Positions 46,771-58,730 of a stretch of DNA of 64,000 bases are shown piece after piece. Origin of the DNA: Globodera rostochiensis (Eukaryota > Nematoda > Chromadorea > Rhabditida > Heteroderidae); NCBI GenBank assembly GCA_018350325.1, contig JAEVLN010000009.1, positions 2,377,388 to 2,441,387 on the forward strand. The letters run 5' to 3'. Numbering within the stretch: position 1 is the first letter of the stretch; every line of letters begins with the position of its first letter. Made by a program: the position numbers and the translations under genes. The notes beneath the pieces are model-generated. The model saw nothing but the letters and a program-made list of their open reading frames with translations, was not told where the DNA came from and made no database searches.

Positions 46771-49240
46771 AAAAGGCAAAAGTTGTACTTTTAAAAATTG
46801 CTTTCAGTCGAATAATTTTAATAATAATTCTTTTGGATTTTAATTTAATTTTAGTAATCATTGATATATTTTAAATGTATATAAATGTTATTTAAAATAA
46901 AAACTTGTTTGGTTTTGAAATAAATTTAGTTTATTATTCATTTAATTTTATACAATTTAAGTGTTTGGTTTTCATCGTCAATACTTAATTAATATCATAC
47001 TATTCAGTTATTGCAATAGTTTGATTATCTGACTTATTGTTGAACTTAAGATATTTTAATATTATTAATTAGATTGTGATGCCAAAAAAGGGTTTTAGGG
47101 CACAATGCGGTTTTGTAAATTTTAAGTACAGCCAACGTTGTCTCCCAAATTTTTCAATAATGTGAGATTGTCTACGGTGTTTGGATTATGTATAAAAATA
47201 CTTGTTAAAACACGATCTCGAATTTCTGTTGGTAGTCATGGAGTGCGCGTACTAATGAGCCTGTATTATTTAGTAAATCAATTTATTTTTTTAATTTCAA
47301 TTTGTTGACACTATTTTAATTTGTTCACTTTTATTATATTTTAATAACAACCATGCTATTTTGATTTAGAGCGATAATGGCTCACCTTTTATAATTTTAT
47401 TTGGCACCCGTTGATAATATACAGCGTTGAGCCCCGACCCCTCGGGGGCGCTTTTTCAATACTATAAATAGATTGCTTCAATTTATGGGCTTAATAAATG
47501 TTGAATAACTTTTATATACATATTGTTTGCAATAAATATATTAAGAAAGTTGAATATTGCAAGTAGCATTTTTATTTTGATTTAATCTATTTTAATTATC
47601 ATATTTTTTGTGATAAAAAAGGAGCTTTTATTTTGTTAACGTGAGTTATATTTTGATATTTTTGGACTTTGAAGATGGAATACTTTTAAATTTATTTATT
47701 TATTATTTTAAAAATATGGAAATGATTTTTCAAAATAATATTTTTTAAATGCTTTTAAGCTCTTGGAAGAGAGGATGAAACCATTTTTTTCTACATTATC
47801 GTGCAAGTTTTTTTTATATATGTAAAGCGTATTTGAATTCTTTTAAAATAATAATTTTTGTTTTAATTGATAATTAGAAAAACAGCTTTAGAATTTTTAT
47901 TAATTATTAATTTATTTAAAGGCATGAAATTATTCGTTATTAAATTAAGATTCACTTTGAATTTGATATTTGATTTAGACGCATATTTTTTTGAAGAAAA
48001 TGGAACATATTACCATTTATAATTAATAAGTTAAGTTGAGCTTTGAGCCGTGGAGGTCTCTCTCCTGCAACGCCTCGGTTTTTGTTTTTAAAAGTTTTTA
48101 TTTGAACGTAAAATTCTATCGATTATATTATTTCCGAAATAAATGATATTTTATTTTATTTCCTTCATTGAGTTCGATTACATAGTTCGATTTATTAAAA
48201 TAATTTATATGGAAGCAAATGCACATTATTAATTTATTAAAATAAGATTTTCATAAGATTCATTTTCATTTGTATTTTTGTCCAATTTATTCTTACATTT
48301 TATAGGCATTCCTCAACATTTAAATTCAAAATTTAATTTCTGGTAACATTTTTCTAATATAGATTAATGGTTTTCGACCACCCTGACTATCACATCATCA
48401 TTATCAGGCCAGGTTTGAGTTTGGCATACACAAAAAATCAAACATTTTCAAATGAATAAATTAATCAAGATGATTAATTATTTAATGTTAAATGATAAAT
48501 TTTTTTGAATTCAAATTAAACAGCCTGAGATTTTTGTCCCAACCGTTTTTAAGGCTCCACTTTGAAATTAGTGTACATATTTAATATCAATTTAATTGTT
48601 TTTTTTTCAACGTTTTAAGTTATTGGAAATTTATTGTTTTTAAATCTCAAAATATTTTACCCCAATTTTGTTTTGTTCTCGGTCAGTTATTGTACTTTAT
48701 TCAAATTCTCACGTTATTTTTTATTTTAAAATTTTACATTTCTTGATCTTATTAGTTTATTTTATGTCGAATTTATGACGCTTGAAACGCATTCGCTCTT
48801 TAGTTTACATTTTCAGTTATATTTCCATTTTTGTTCTTCCACAAATTTTTTGAAGATATTTTATATTAGTAAAATCATAATTCGTTTGGTAAATAAGGGT
48901 TATTTATTGATATTATTTTATCAGTGTTTAATCAACTTCGAATAATTTGTAATTATTATTTTTAAAATTTACAAATATCGTTTAATTTTGCTTATAATTT
49001 ATTCTTTTATATTTATTTAGGTTTCTTATTTTAAAATATTTAAAAACAATGTAGATTTGGATCTGGGAATTAAATTTTATTTCAAAAGAAATGCAGTTTT
49101 AACCTTATTTTTTTCCTGACATAATTGTTTAACTTCGTTTCATTAAATTGATTTATGAATTTTAAAGTATCTTAACTAACCGTAAATTTCCTGCTCCATC
49201 GTCTGCCGTTTGAATTTGCGCTGACCCATCGCGTATTCAA
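46771..49240. other. T-rich spacer
   Basis: T-rich, with small GC patches at 47395-47455 (contains CCCCGACCCCTCGGGGG), 48045-48075 and 48370-48425. No gene or repeat that I can support. Confidence 0.4.
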
Positions 49241-49783
49241 AATCAAACAGTTGCAGGGTTGCGGTTGGGTAAAGACAATTCCCAAGGACATACATGTTGA
49301 TTTCCAAAGACATAATAGAAAAATTTGGCGAAATTCAAGGACGCCAAAATTTTCTCGTTACCCAATTTCATGGGACAATGTTTCCCCGAGACCGGAGCTT
49401 TATTATACCTGATTTCGTTGTTGGTGGGTCCAACGGTGCCGAGAGGCGCCGTTGGGAAATTTTTTTATAATTTTAAACGTTTTTTAATGAAAATTTGCAA
49501 AAAATATCAAAATTTTGCAATTTCGAATTTTCAAATGCAATTTCTTTTGCAAATTGCTTTACTAGGGGTGGGGAGGGGGGTCGGCGGATAGATATACGAT
49601 ATTTACGATATACCAAAATAAGATACGATTTTTTACGATACTGATAAGGCCTAAATTTTAATTCTTAAAAATTTGCTATGAAATGCAGCTCTTTTTTCTT
49701 TTTGTTGAGTTTCCAACGAACAACAATGTTGGCAAACCATTGTCTCGGGTGTAAATATTTCTCATTAATTATAATTATTTCAA
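49241..49783. other. GC-richer stretch, probable transposon remnant
   Basis: Bases 49241-49620 are clearly richer in GC than the surroundings. They include the hairpin at 49429-49456, a G-rich run near 49566-49580 and, from 49590, several ACGATA words. A hAT-like terminus may begin at 49563 (TAGGGGTGGGGAGG) but no matching right end is visible. The 88-codon + frame at 49325-49591 spans the hairpin and is probably not a protein. Confidence 0.35.
49429..49456 (+). other. GC-rich hairpin with GAGA loop
   Basis: A 12-bp stem (TCCAACGGTGCC with GGCGCCGTTGGG) closes a GAGA tetraloop. Three stem pairs differ from the hairpin at 43550-43575 by compensating changes. Confidence 0.75.
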
Positions 49784-50065
49784 AATTCATTTTGGTGTGA
49801 ATTCTTCTATACGTATTTGTAATTTTAATATTTGGTTATTTAGCAATTTTTTAAAATATGTTTTATTAATTTTTGAATGCTGTTTTTGTTTGTATCATCT
49901 CGGTGATTTAATTTTATAATTATTTTCTTTTAATTTAACTTTTTATGAATTTTTTAATCAACTATTTTAATATGTAACGTTCATTAAATTCACTAATACT
50001 TTCCCCTCAGCTCGAATAAACGAGTTTTTGAACATCGTGTGAGAGCCTGATCCGCTACTATAAGT
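49784..50065 (-). repeat. Dispersed repeat R2, copy 3 (inverted)
   Basis: Inverted relative to 7660-8090. On its minus strand a frame runs from a GC islet at 50035-50100 (KKTSPAACAAITYSSG) into the shared part (TMFKNSFIRAEGKVLVN). The other copies carry a one-base shift here, so only this copy keeps the frame. Confidence 0.65.
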
Positions 50066-51080
50066 AATTGCTGCACATGCCGCGGGTGAAGTCTTTTTGT
50101 AAAAATTCTAGACAAAATGAGAATGTAAACATATGTCTTTCAAAAATATTTTGCTAAAATATATATTGACTTTTGTTTTTTTAAATTTGTCTATAGAATA
50201 TTGCTTTGAGCTTTGCATAATCCATAATAATTTTTTATACAAAATTATTTTTATTGTTGCAACATTTTTATCTAAACATAAAAGCCATCAATTCATTTAT
50301 TTTGAATTTAATCACGACCGCGAGATTTCTCCAATTTAATTAAAGGTTAGCGTAAAAATTAAGAATTATTTATGTATTTTAAATTGCAATTATTTAATAT
50401 ATGGGTTTTTATTGCTTTTTAAAAAATCTTGCTAAACTGTCATCAAGGAGTGACATCACTGTCCATTTAACACGGCTTCCATTGTTCGTTGAATTGCTTA
50501 AATTATGCTTCATTTGCATACTTGTTCACGTTTCAATTTTTTATTTTAAAATTTCTTTTACTTTAGGATTCAGCAATAATTAGCATGTATAATAAACAAT
50601 TTTAGTTTTTAAAATACTATTTTAAATTGCATATAATTGGTTTTTTTATAAAAATATTGTTATATTTATTTGATGCAATTTTTGATTTTATTGTTAACTT
50701 TGTAAAATTTTAAATCATTTTTATATATTTTATTTTTTAATTTAAATCTGTTTTTATTGCACAATATGAATAATTATGCTGTTTTGAAGAATTTTTTTTT
50801 CTCTGCTCTTTGATGAAAAGTAATGCATTTATTTATGTTTGGATGATTATTTTTAACTTTTCATTTTAAATAACTAAAAATACTTTTATTTATTGTTTTT
50901 TATAGTTTATACTAATAACAAATTATTTTCTATTAAATTATATAGTTGTAATGATTTTTTGAATATAAATCTCGAGATACAGTAGGGATGTGTGCGAGTG
51001 ACCTCCTTGGTTGGTCCTTACTTATGTTGGTTTAATCATTTTTTAGTATATTTTGATTTTTATGATTAGCAAACAAATCA
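50066..51080. other. T-rich spacer
   Basis: AT-rich. Two + strand frames of 60-68 codons (50133-50339, 50401-50583) are hydrophobic and AT-rich and are judged chance. Nothing else seen. Confidence 0.4.
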
Positions 51081-54000
51081 AACTTACGTTCGTACGCCTG
51101 TTAATAAATAAAAATTTGCTTACATAAGTAACACAACATTCATCATGTCATACACAACTAAATATTTTAAATTTATATTAAACATTGAGAATGCAATTAT
51201 TAAAACATATAAACCCCATAAGAATGAATTGCTTTGTAAAGAAAAGCAGAAAATTGATTAAATAAAATATTAAATAAAAGCAAGCGCGATGAAAGGAAGT
51301 AATAATTTAATAACATTATCATGAATATTTGAAATTCTAAACTAAAAATACAAAAAATTATTAACGGAGTTCAACCTCCGATAGGCTTGTTTGAACAGCT
51401 TCGCGTCCAACATTTTTAAAGCATTCATTACTCAACAAAAAGACTTGCTTTTTTAATAATTTTTTAATGTTTGCTTTTTTGAAAGTCTTTTGAATCGAAA
51501 AAATAAAAATAAAAATGTTGTCTACACAATTTTATAGAAAGAAAAAATATGTACGTTAGTGTAAAAAAAAGTTTCCAATCTGATTCTAGCAATTAAAAAT
51601 GGTAGTCGTGCTACAATAAAAGAAGCAACGCCTAATCATGTGGCAAATTTGGAGTGATTCAGGCATTATTTACATGAATTTATTACAGAATCATTTTAAT
51701 AAAATTACTAATGAAATAACGAAATAAAATAATGTGTAAACAAACCAATAGAAACACACGAAAGTTTGCAATTTGCTTAAGTATCTTCAAAAATAAAACA
51801 ATTATTATAAGAATTATATTACCTACAGCCCCACATACTTGCTTCTAAATCGATTCAAATCAATAAAATTTTAAAAAAATTCTCAAAATTAACGATAATC
51901 AATTCCCCGACACGCCAGGCCGGAAACAGTGCGTGGTAACAATAATTCAAAAGTTCAAAGCAAATTTAATCAAATTTATCATTTTCAATAAAGTAAATGG
52001 GTATATACTCTATGTAAATCTATATTCCAGTGAATTTATTGAAAATATATAAAACAAAGTACAATTTTGAAGAAATTTTATCACATACAATTATTTATTT
52101 TTAAACATTAAAACATTTATCGTCGTCATTAATCTATAAAAAGGGTCTTTTATAAAAAAAAGAATACATAATACAATAGTTACTTTAAAGATTAAAATCC
52201 GCTAAATACATTTATTTATTAAAGCGAAATTAAGATTATTTTTCATTCATAGTGGATCTCGCACAGCAGCAGTTCATCTTCTTGTTTGTTTTTTTACCAA
52301 ATATTAAACCAAGCAACCTTCCATACCATGAATAAAATGATGAAAACAAATTTCAAATAATAATTATATAAAGTAAGAAAAGTTTGGGTATATTTTAAAT
52401 AGCTTAAACGGAGCTAGAAACAAAAATAATGGCGCCATCAGCAATTTTGGAAATTTAGTAACAATTAATGAAACAATGATAATTACTGTAATAGTCAAAT
52501 AAAAAAGTTATTGCCACTGCAACGCGAAATTAAAATAACAACAATTTTTTGGAGCACTCATAACTTAAGATAAAAAACAAATTAAACTCAATATTACCAT
52601 AATCGTATACAAACAATTTTAATAGTATAATTATAAATTATAAAAACAAAAAAAACATTAAATATAAAATGTTAAATATCCTAAATATAACAAAAACAGC
52701 TAACCACGTGAATCCGTGGCGCCTTCTACAGCACCTACAGCCTGAAGGATTGGACAGCAGCATTATTTACGAAACGAAATAAAAATTGACCAAATGTTTA
52801 TTAATTTGACAATGAAACTTAATGTTTTGAATTAGATGCGAAAATTTACTCCGTATAATCATTTATAAACAAACCCCTAATTTGACCAAATAAAAGTATT
52901 TAAATTATTCTAAAGTAAAAAAATATAAAATGAATATAACAGAAACAGTAAATGATTAACACTAATTAAAAATAAAACGTGATTAAAAAAATACAAAATT
53001 TTAGACAATGTTGTTAAAATTATATAATTCATAATATGTATATGCGACAAGCCAGATTTTGAAAAGCTGTTATGCTTTCAAACGGTACTGTTTTAATTTA
53101 ATCACTAGTCGTAAATGAAAAAGCTTAATATCAATTAAAATATTGTAAATTTTACTGCAAATCGAGAAAAAAAAAGATTTATTGAAACGACAAAATTCAA
53201 ATGCGTAAAAGATTAACTAATAATGCCTTTTTTTTCTTTTTTTAAAATGATCCCGTAAGAAAACAAAACAAAAAAATCAAATACGCAAAAATTTAAAACA
53301 AATAGTTACATTTAATTAACTGAAAAGTGGGCAATAAAATAGTGTAAACGATTATGCAAAGGCAAAACGCATGGCGCACACCATGGTCGGCAACAACTTT
53401 AATTGCATAATAAATAAATAAATAAAAGAATACAATAAAAATTGTTTAAAAAAATAATAAAATGTATTAAAAATCTTAACCCGATTTCTCTATTTTAGAA
53501 AACTAATATTAAAATTTAATAGTGGTGGACTGCACATTGATCAAACACTTGTAAATGTTCAAAAGTCATAAATTTTCTAGAAGCAAAGCTTAACGGACTA
53601 ATCGATTAAGAAAATGATTTAGTAAAAAATAATATTTTTATTTGCAACGGTCAACTTTAAATGAAGCTTATAAGTTTTTAAGGCTTTCAATCAAACAAAG
53701 CTAAGCGCTAAAAGCTTCATTGCGCTGATTGTCTACCACCAAGTCTCTTAATAAAGTTCTATTAATTATTTTGTCATTGGAAACATTTAATATGCATTAT
53801 AAAAATGATAGTAAGACTTATAAAATCATCAGTTGTATTGTTTCAAATAAATTTTTAACTGCTAAAATGACTAAATCTAAACAAAAAATTTGAAAATTAA
53901 TACGAATATAAATATCACATTTATAAGTTGTAATGTTTTTAAAAATATTTAAGAAAAAAACAATCATGTGCATAGTTAAAATTATTTAATAAACTTTCGA

Positions 54001-54110
54001 CAAAAATTGATGACATTATCGATTCATTTGTTGTTCACCCTATAAAATTGGCAACCTTAGCACAACTTTTAGGATGCCGAAAACTGTTGAAACTTTTCTT
54101 AATATTAAAA
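51081..54110. other. A-rich spacer block
   Basis: A-rich. GC islets lie at 51360-51410, 51905-51940, 52240-52290, 52690-52770 (listed separately), 53365-53400 and 53700-53750. Otherwise it is plain AT-rich DNA. Confidence 0.4.
52669..52782 (+). other. Islet ORF, 37 aa, unknown
   Basis: A + strand frame from ATG to TAA: MLNILNITKTANHVNPW, then LLQHLQPEGLDSSIIYETK. The GC-rich islet lies in its second half. An AACAG just before the islet could be a splice acceptor, making this a last exon. Unrecognised and weak. Confidence 0.22.
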
Positions 54111-54989
54111 TTGACACTATTGATGTATGTTTTATCATTTTTTATAAATAGGCGCAGGTAATTGAAAATAATCTAAATATATACACAATTGAGTAAAGGG
54201 ACCAATATAAGATAAAATAAACTAAATTCTTAAATTGTTGAAATTAAAATATTACCAAAGAGGTGAATTCATCACAATGTGAAATTGTCATCTTTAGATT
54301 ATTCTTTAAGCTGTTTAAAGTTTTGCTATTTTAAAGTTTCATTTAAATTATCAAAATATAAAGTTTTGGCTTATTGTAATGCTTTTATGTGATTTATTAT
54401 TGTTTTGTTGTTGAGGAATGTTTTATTTTACATTATTTTATTAAATGGATCATTTTAAAGTAATTTGAAGTTTTTTATTTAAACAATTAACATACCATAT
54501 AGTGTTTATTATTTAGCTTAAACGCGGTAACAGTGCAATTTATTTTAAAATATTCTTCAACAGAAAAAATGAAATATAACTTTTATATTTACTTTGTGTT
54601 ATGGTTAGTATTCAATAGTTCCGAATGAATCATTTTTTATTTGACCAAAAAAGTTTTTGTTGCCCATATTTTTATTTATTTTTATTGGCAGCGTCTCTGG
54701 CATTTATTTATTTTAATTATAACATAGGATTCGCCAAGATACTTGTCATCGCATATTCCTATTTTTTATTATTTGATGTTTTTTAATTATTTTAATTTAA
54801 AATTAAAATTTCCCATCAATTTCAACGCACAATTAATACGAGAATTTGTTGTCGAAACTTACTTACTTATATAATTTTAAAAATCAAAACAGAAGCCTTT
54901 TTTGTCTTTTATTTTGGAACCTTTATAATTATTTAGAATTAAAAATTGCATTTTTTAGCTGATAAATTAATTTTATAAGCAATCATTAT
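54111..54989. other. T-rich spacer
   Basis: T-rich. Small islets at 54690-54760 are open on the minus strand (CDDKYLGESYV) but show no known motif. Confidence 0.35.
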
Positions 54990-55130
54990 TTAGGCTTTAT
55001 TATTATTTATTACAAAGTTTAAGCAGGTATTCCATCGATTGATCTGATAAAAAAATATACCGATCACGAGCATGCTTTTGGGCAGCACATATGCCGCCAC
55101 AGCGTGCCCTGCTTCGTGATATGCCGTATT
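54990..55130 (-). pseudogene. FtsH/AFG3/YME1-type zinc protease fragment (M41 motif)
   Basis: The minus strand reads NTAYHEAGHAVAAYVLPKSM. HEAGH is the zinc-binding HExxH motif with the catalytic Glu, and TAYHEAGHA is the signature of M41 peptidases, the ATP-dependent membrane proteases of mitochondria (AFG3-like, YME1-like) and bacteria. The match to so specific a motif cannot be chance. A TAA stands two codons before the motif (55131-55133), and no splice acceptor is visible between them. After LPKSM the usual continuation toward a PRG motif is absent; a GTATAT donor follows the codon pair at 55061. It could be one exon of a protease gene with long introns, but the missing acceptor and the absence of other M41 exons nearby suggest a detached gene remnant. 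The frame stays open in non-homologous sequence down to 54990. Confidence 0.6.
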
Positions 55131-55133
55131 TTA

Positions 55134-56893
55134 TAGATCGACGCACCGTTCTTTAACTTATAAGCAGTTGACTTATAATTATGATGTTAGTTAGATTTTG
55201 TTTTTGTAAGTTTTTTAATTATAACCAAAGGCGTTAAAAAACAAACTAATTAGATTTTCTGACAAGAAACAAAATGATTAATATTATTTTTCTTAATTTA
55301 ATATCTAAAAGCATCAACAATAATAAAAATTTTAATTGTTTGTTTGTCTTTATATAAATTATCCAATTTAATTATTTATATAAGAATACGCTGAATAAAT
55401 AGTTTCACAAAGTGAATTTGAGTTATCAGTAATTTTCTATCGATACTTTAAAATAATAGGATTTTCTCAATTTGTTTATTACGAAAGTTAGGTAATTATT
55501 TTTTGTCATAATTTTTAAAAATTTTTTAATATTTTAATGATGTTGCGAATTTCTGCAAATAATAATCCCCTTTTTGTTTTACGCTTTTGAGGTGATAGTA
55601 TATATAAAATACATATTTGTGTCGATTACGCGGAGAGCCTTGGCTTTAAAGCCTTAAGATCCTTTATTTTATTTAAAATTTTTTACTTTTAACATTTAAA
55701 AAAGCTGAGCGTTGAGCTGTGAAAGTTGAGCAGTAGTTCCATTGGCGGCTGAGCGTATGGCGATGAAAGTTAATGTTTATTTTTATTTTTATTACTTTAT
55801 GAGCCCTTCCCGATTTTCAATTGCCAGTCGTCCGCCCTATCATATTTATTTAGCTCAGTTTTGTAACAGAGACCACAATCGTTGTTGATCGCCGAATTAT
55901 TATAATCTATTATGTTTAATTTTGAGCAACAATCATTTGAGACATTTTTTTTTAATTGGGTTTTGATCATTGCTAGTAGTCAGCTTTGTTTTCTTTACAG
56001 AAATGATACTTTAAATTCTTTAAATAAATACCTTTCAAAATTACGCGCTCTCTCGACTTTCGGTCTCAGCACGATAAAGTGTATATAAGTAGAAAAATAA
56101 GAAATATTGGTTTTGATCAATTTGCTTTACAGAAATAATAATTTTTTATTTTCAGTAATACTTATAAACCACACGGAATGCTTTATCAATCTGTTTATCA
56201 GAATCTGCTTGTAATGGATACGATTATATATACTCTAGAATCAATTATTAAAGTTTTAACTTTATTTTTTTTGGTTTCAATCGCCATTTTAATGTTCCTT
56301 TTATGAGTTTTTAAATTTAAGCTTAGTTTAATTTTAGCAATGCTTAATGCCTATTTGTTTTATTGTTTTTGAAAAAAAATATACATTTTAGGAGGTTCGC
56401 ATGGCTGCGTCTTTTAACTTTTTATTAGCTATAATTGCTTTATTTATTTATTTAAACTATGCCTTTTTAGCCAAGTTCTTTAGGTTAGCTCCAATTTTAA
56501 TTTGTTTTCACGAGTTAAACAAAAGCAATTAATTCATTTTTTTTTTTTGCACAGCGGCCCAAACTTTTTTTTTCTAATTATTTTTTAATTGGTATTGATT
56601 AAACAATTTACTTGTTTGTACCTCCATTAACCACATGCGTCATTATCAATTGTATTTTATTCTTGTTCCATTGTTTGCTTTTCTCGATATAATTTTTTAA
56701 TTTTTCAACGCTGCATATTAAAATGTTTAATAAACAATTAAATGTTTTGATTCTTTTTTTATTGGTTTTAGATCTTTGCAGGAAAACACATTAAAACATA
56801 TTTACATGTGAGCCAAATATTTAATATTTTGTCAGTATATCTTTTTATTAAAGCAACGTTTTTATTTATTTCATACCATGTTCTTTGTCATTT
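55134..56893. other. T-rich spacer
   Basis: T-rich. Islets lie at 55625-55665, 55690-55760 (third partial copy of the R5 islet, minus-strand frame ANGTTAQLSQL), 55800-55840 and 56040-56070. None belongs recognisably to the protease. Confidence 0.35.
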
Positions 56894-57077
56894 AATTAAT
56901 GTTTACAATTGTGGGGGGGGGGGGAGGTCAAATAGGGGGGGGGGGGGAGTGGGTGCTATAGAAGAAATACGGTAATTAATTTGTTACAATTAATGTTTAC
57001 AATTGGGGGGGGGGTCAAATAGAGGGGGGGGGGGGTACTAATAGAAGAAATACTCAATTCGATTAATGTTTACAATT
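56894..57077. repeat. G-tract tandem repeat with CCGTAT-family right ends
   Basis: Units start at 56894 and 56988, with a partial third near 57061. Each begins TTAATGTTTACAATT, has a G run (12 and 10), GGTCAAATAG, a second G run (13 and 12), and ends AGAAGAAATAC; the first continues GGTA. The TACTAATAGAAGAAATAC end resembles the right TIR of the TA-flanked element at 14265-14891, so these look like duplicated end pieces of a related transposon. Confidence 0.75.
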
Positions 57078-58730
57078 TCTGGGCGCAGAATCCGCATCTG
57101 ACCTCCTTTTCATGCAATTCCGAATCCCTGACAAATACTGCATTTTTGAACAAATTGAATGGTTTAAAATGTTTGATTCGGGTTCGAATGGGAAAACAAT
57201 TACTTTATTAGTTTTATTTTGGCTTGGTAATTAAAGCAAATTAACATCCAAAACTTCTTCAAAAACCTGTTAGTATGTATTTTGATTTTTTAAATTAATA
57301 TTTTAACTAAATTTTATTTTAAAGACAGTCGGGTGCCTTTTGTGTTGTTTTTATTTATTGAATTAACAGCAAAATATTGAAAACAACGATCTTGTGATGT
57401 GTATAATATTTTATTTTACATTTTTTATTCATTTTATTTATTTGCCTTAAATTACATGTTTTATTGAGTCGGAAGTACGGATTTTGACAGTGTGATGGAT
57501 ACTTTCCCCTTGACCGTGGAAACAAGTTGACGCCATTTTAATTGTCGGATTTAATTCTGTTTTACAACCAAAATATGTCAGTGTTTGATTAATCCATAAA
57601 AATTGATTTTTTGTGTTTCTTAAATAAAAGCATTAATCCCAAAAATCGTTAACCATGGCCGCTGAACCCGAAGAGCCGTGAATTTGCCGTCTTCCGGTGG
57701 AACACGCAGTAACGCATGTATATGTATTCAATTATTTATGAATATTATTATTAAATTTTCCCAGTACGGGGCTAATCACCTTGTTAACTAGTTTGGGTAC
57801 TGATTTTCAAATTTGCGAGTTTCAGCATTTAAATATCTTTTTTTAAATTTTTCCCATTATTTGTTTTGTATTTTAATAAGCTTTTTTATAGGGCAGTTTT
57901 AGTTAATTGTGCTGAAAATTTATTTGTTATTTTTAGTTTGCGATTCAAACTCTTTTTATATTGGAGAATATAACAACTTTTGTTTAATTAAAAATTTAGG
58001 TGCATAATATATGGTTTAATTTTATGGTGTTTAAATTGAATATGACTTTCAATTTTTTCTGGAATTTCACATAAACTTTTATCTTAAGCCATGGCCTTTT
58101 AGTGTTTAATTTCTCAATTAAGTTGATTTATTTGACTCATAGTAATTAAGTTTAATGTATGGATAAACTGAATTAAAAAAAAAATATTGGCCTTGGGTGG
58201 TATAAATTGTTAATTTTTTTAAATTGTTATAAATTCTATTTTCGTTGATACATTTTATTTGGGTTTTTTAAGAGAATTTAACTCTGGGCCGCGAGTTCCG
58301 CAACAATTTAGTTGCATAAATTTACATATAAATATTCCACATTGGGTTCTTTAAAATTTAATCGTTTTTTTCTTTTATTTTAATTGTCATTTATTCCTGC
58401 TGGGCTTCGGGTTCGCTTTTAAAATAATACGAATTTTATTGTAAGTTTATAAAGTTCTAAATTTTCCTTATAATATTAAAAATTTAATTTTATTGTTTGT
58501 AGAATATTTTGGTCAAGTCTTTTCGAGCATATGCTTTTTTTAAATAGTATTTGCTTTATCCGATGTCAATTTTTTTTACATGCATATTAGGTTTACTTTT
58601 GGTGCCTTTATCATTTATATGTCTTTTTGTATTTATTGTAAATGTTATTTATTTTGGCCTTTAACCAAATATTAAGGACAACTTAAAAATTAATATTCCT
58701 TTTACATCAAAATTTTTAAGTTTTAAATAA
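57078..58730. other. T-rich spacer block
   Basis: T-rich. Islets at 57470-57545 and 57650-57720; the second is open in three minus-strand frames, the longest (57620-57727) reading LLRVPPEDGKFTALRVQRP. Not recognised. A smaller one lies at 58280-58310. Confidence 0.35.

Noticed and set aside
49325..49591. 88-codon + strand frame
   Set aside because: It is made by the GC-rich hairpin and flanking repeat remnant; the peptide changes character at each repeat boundary.
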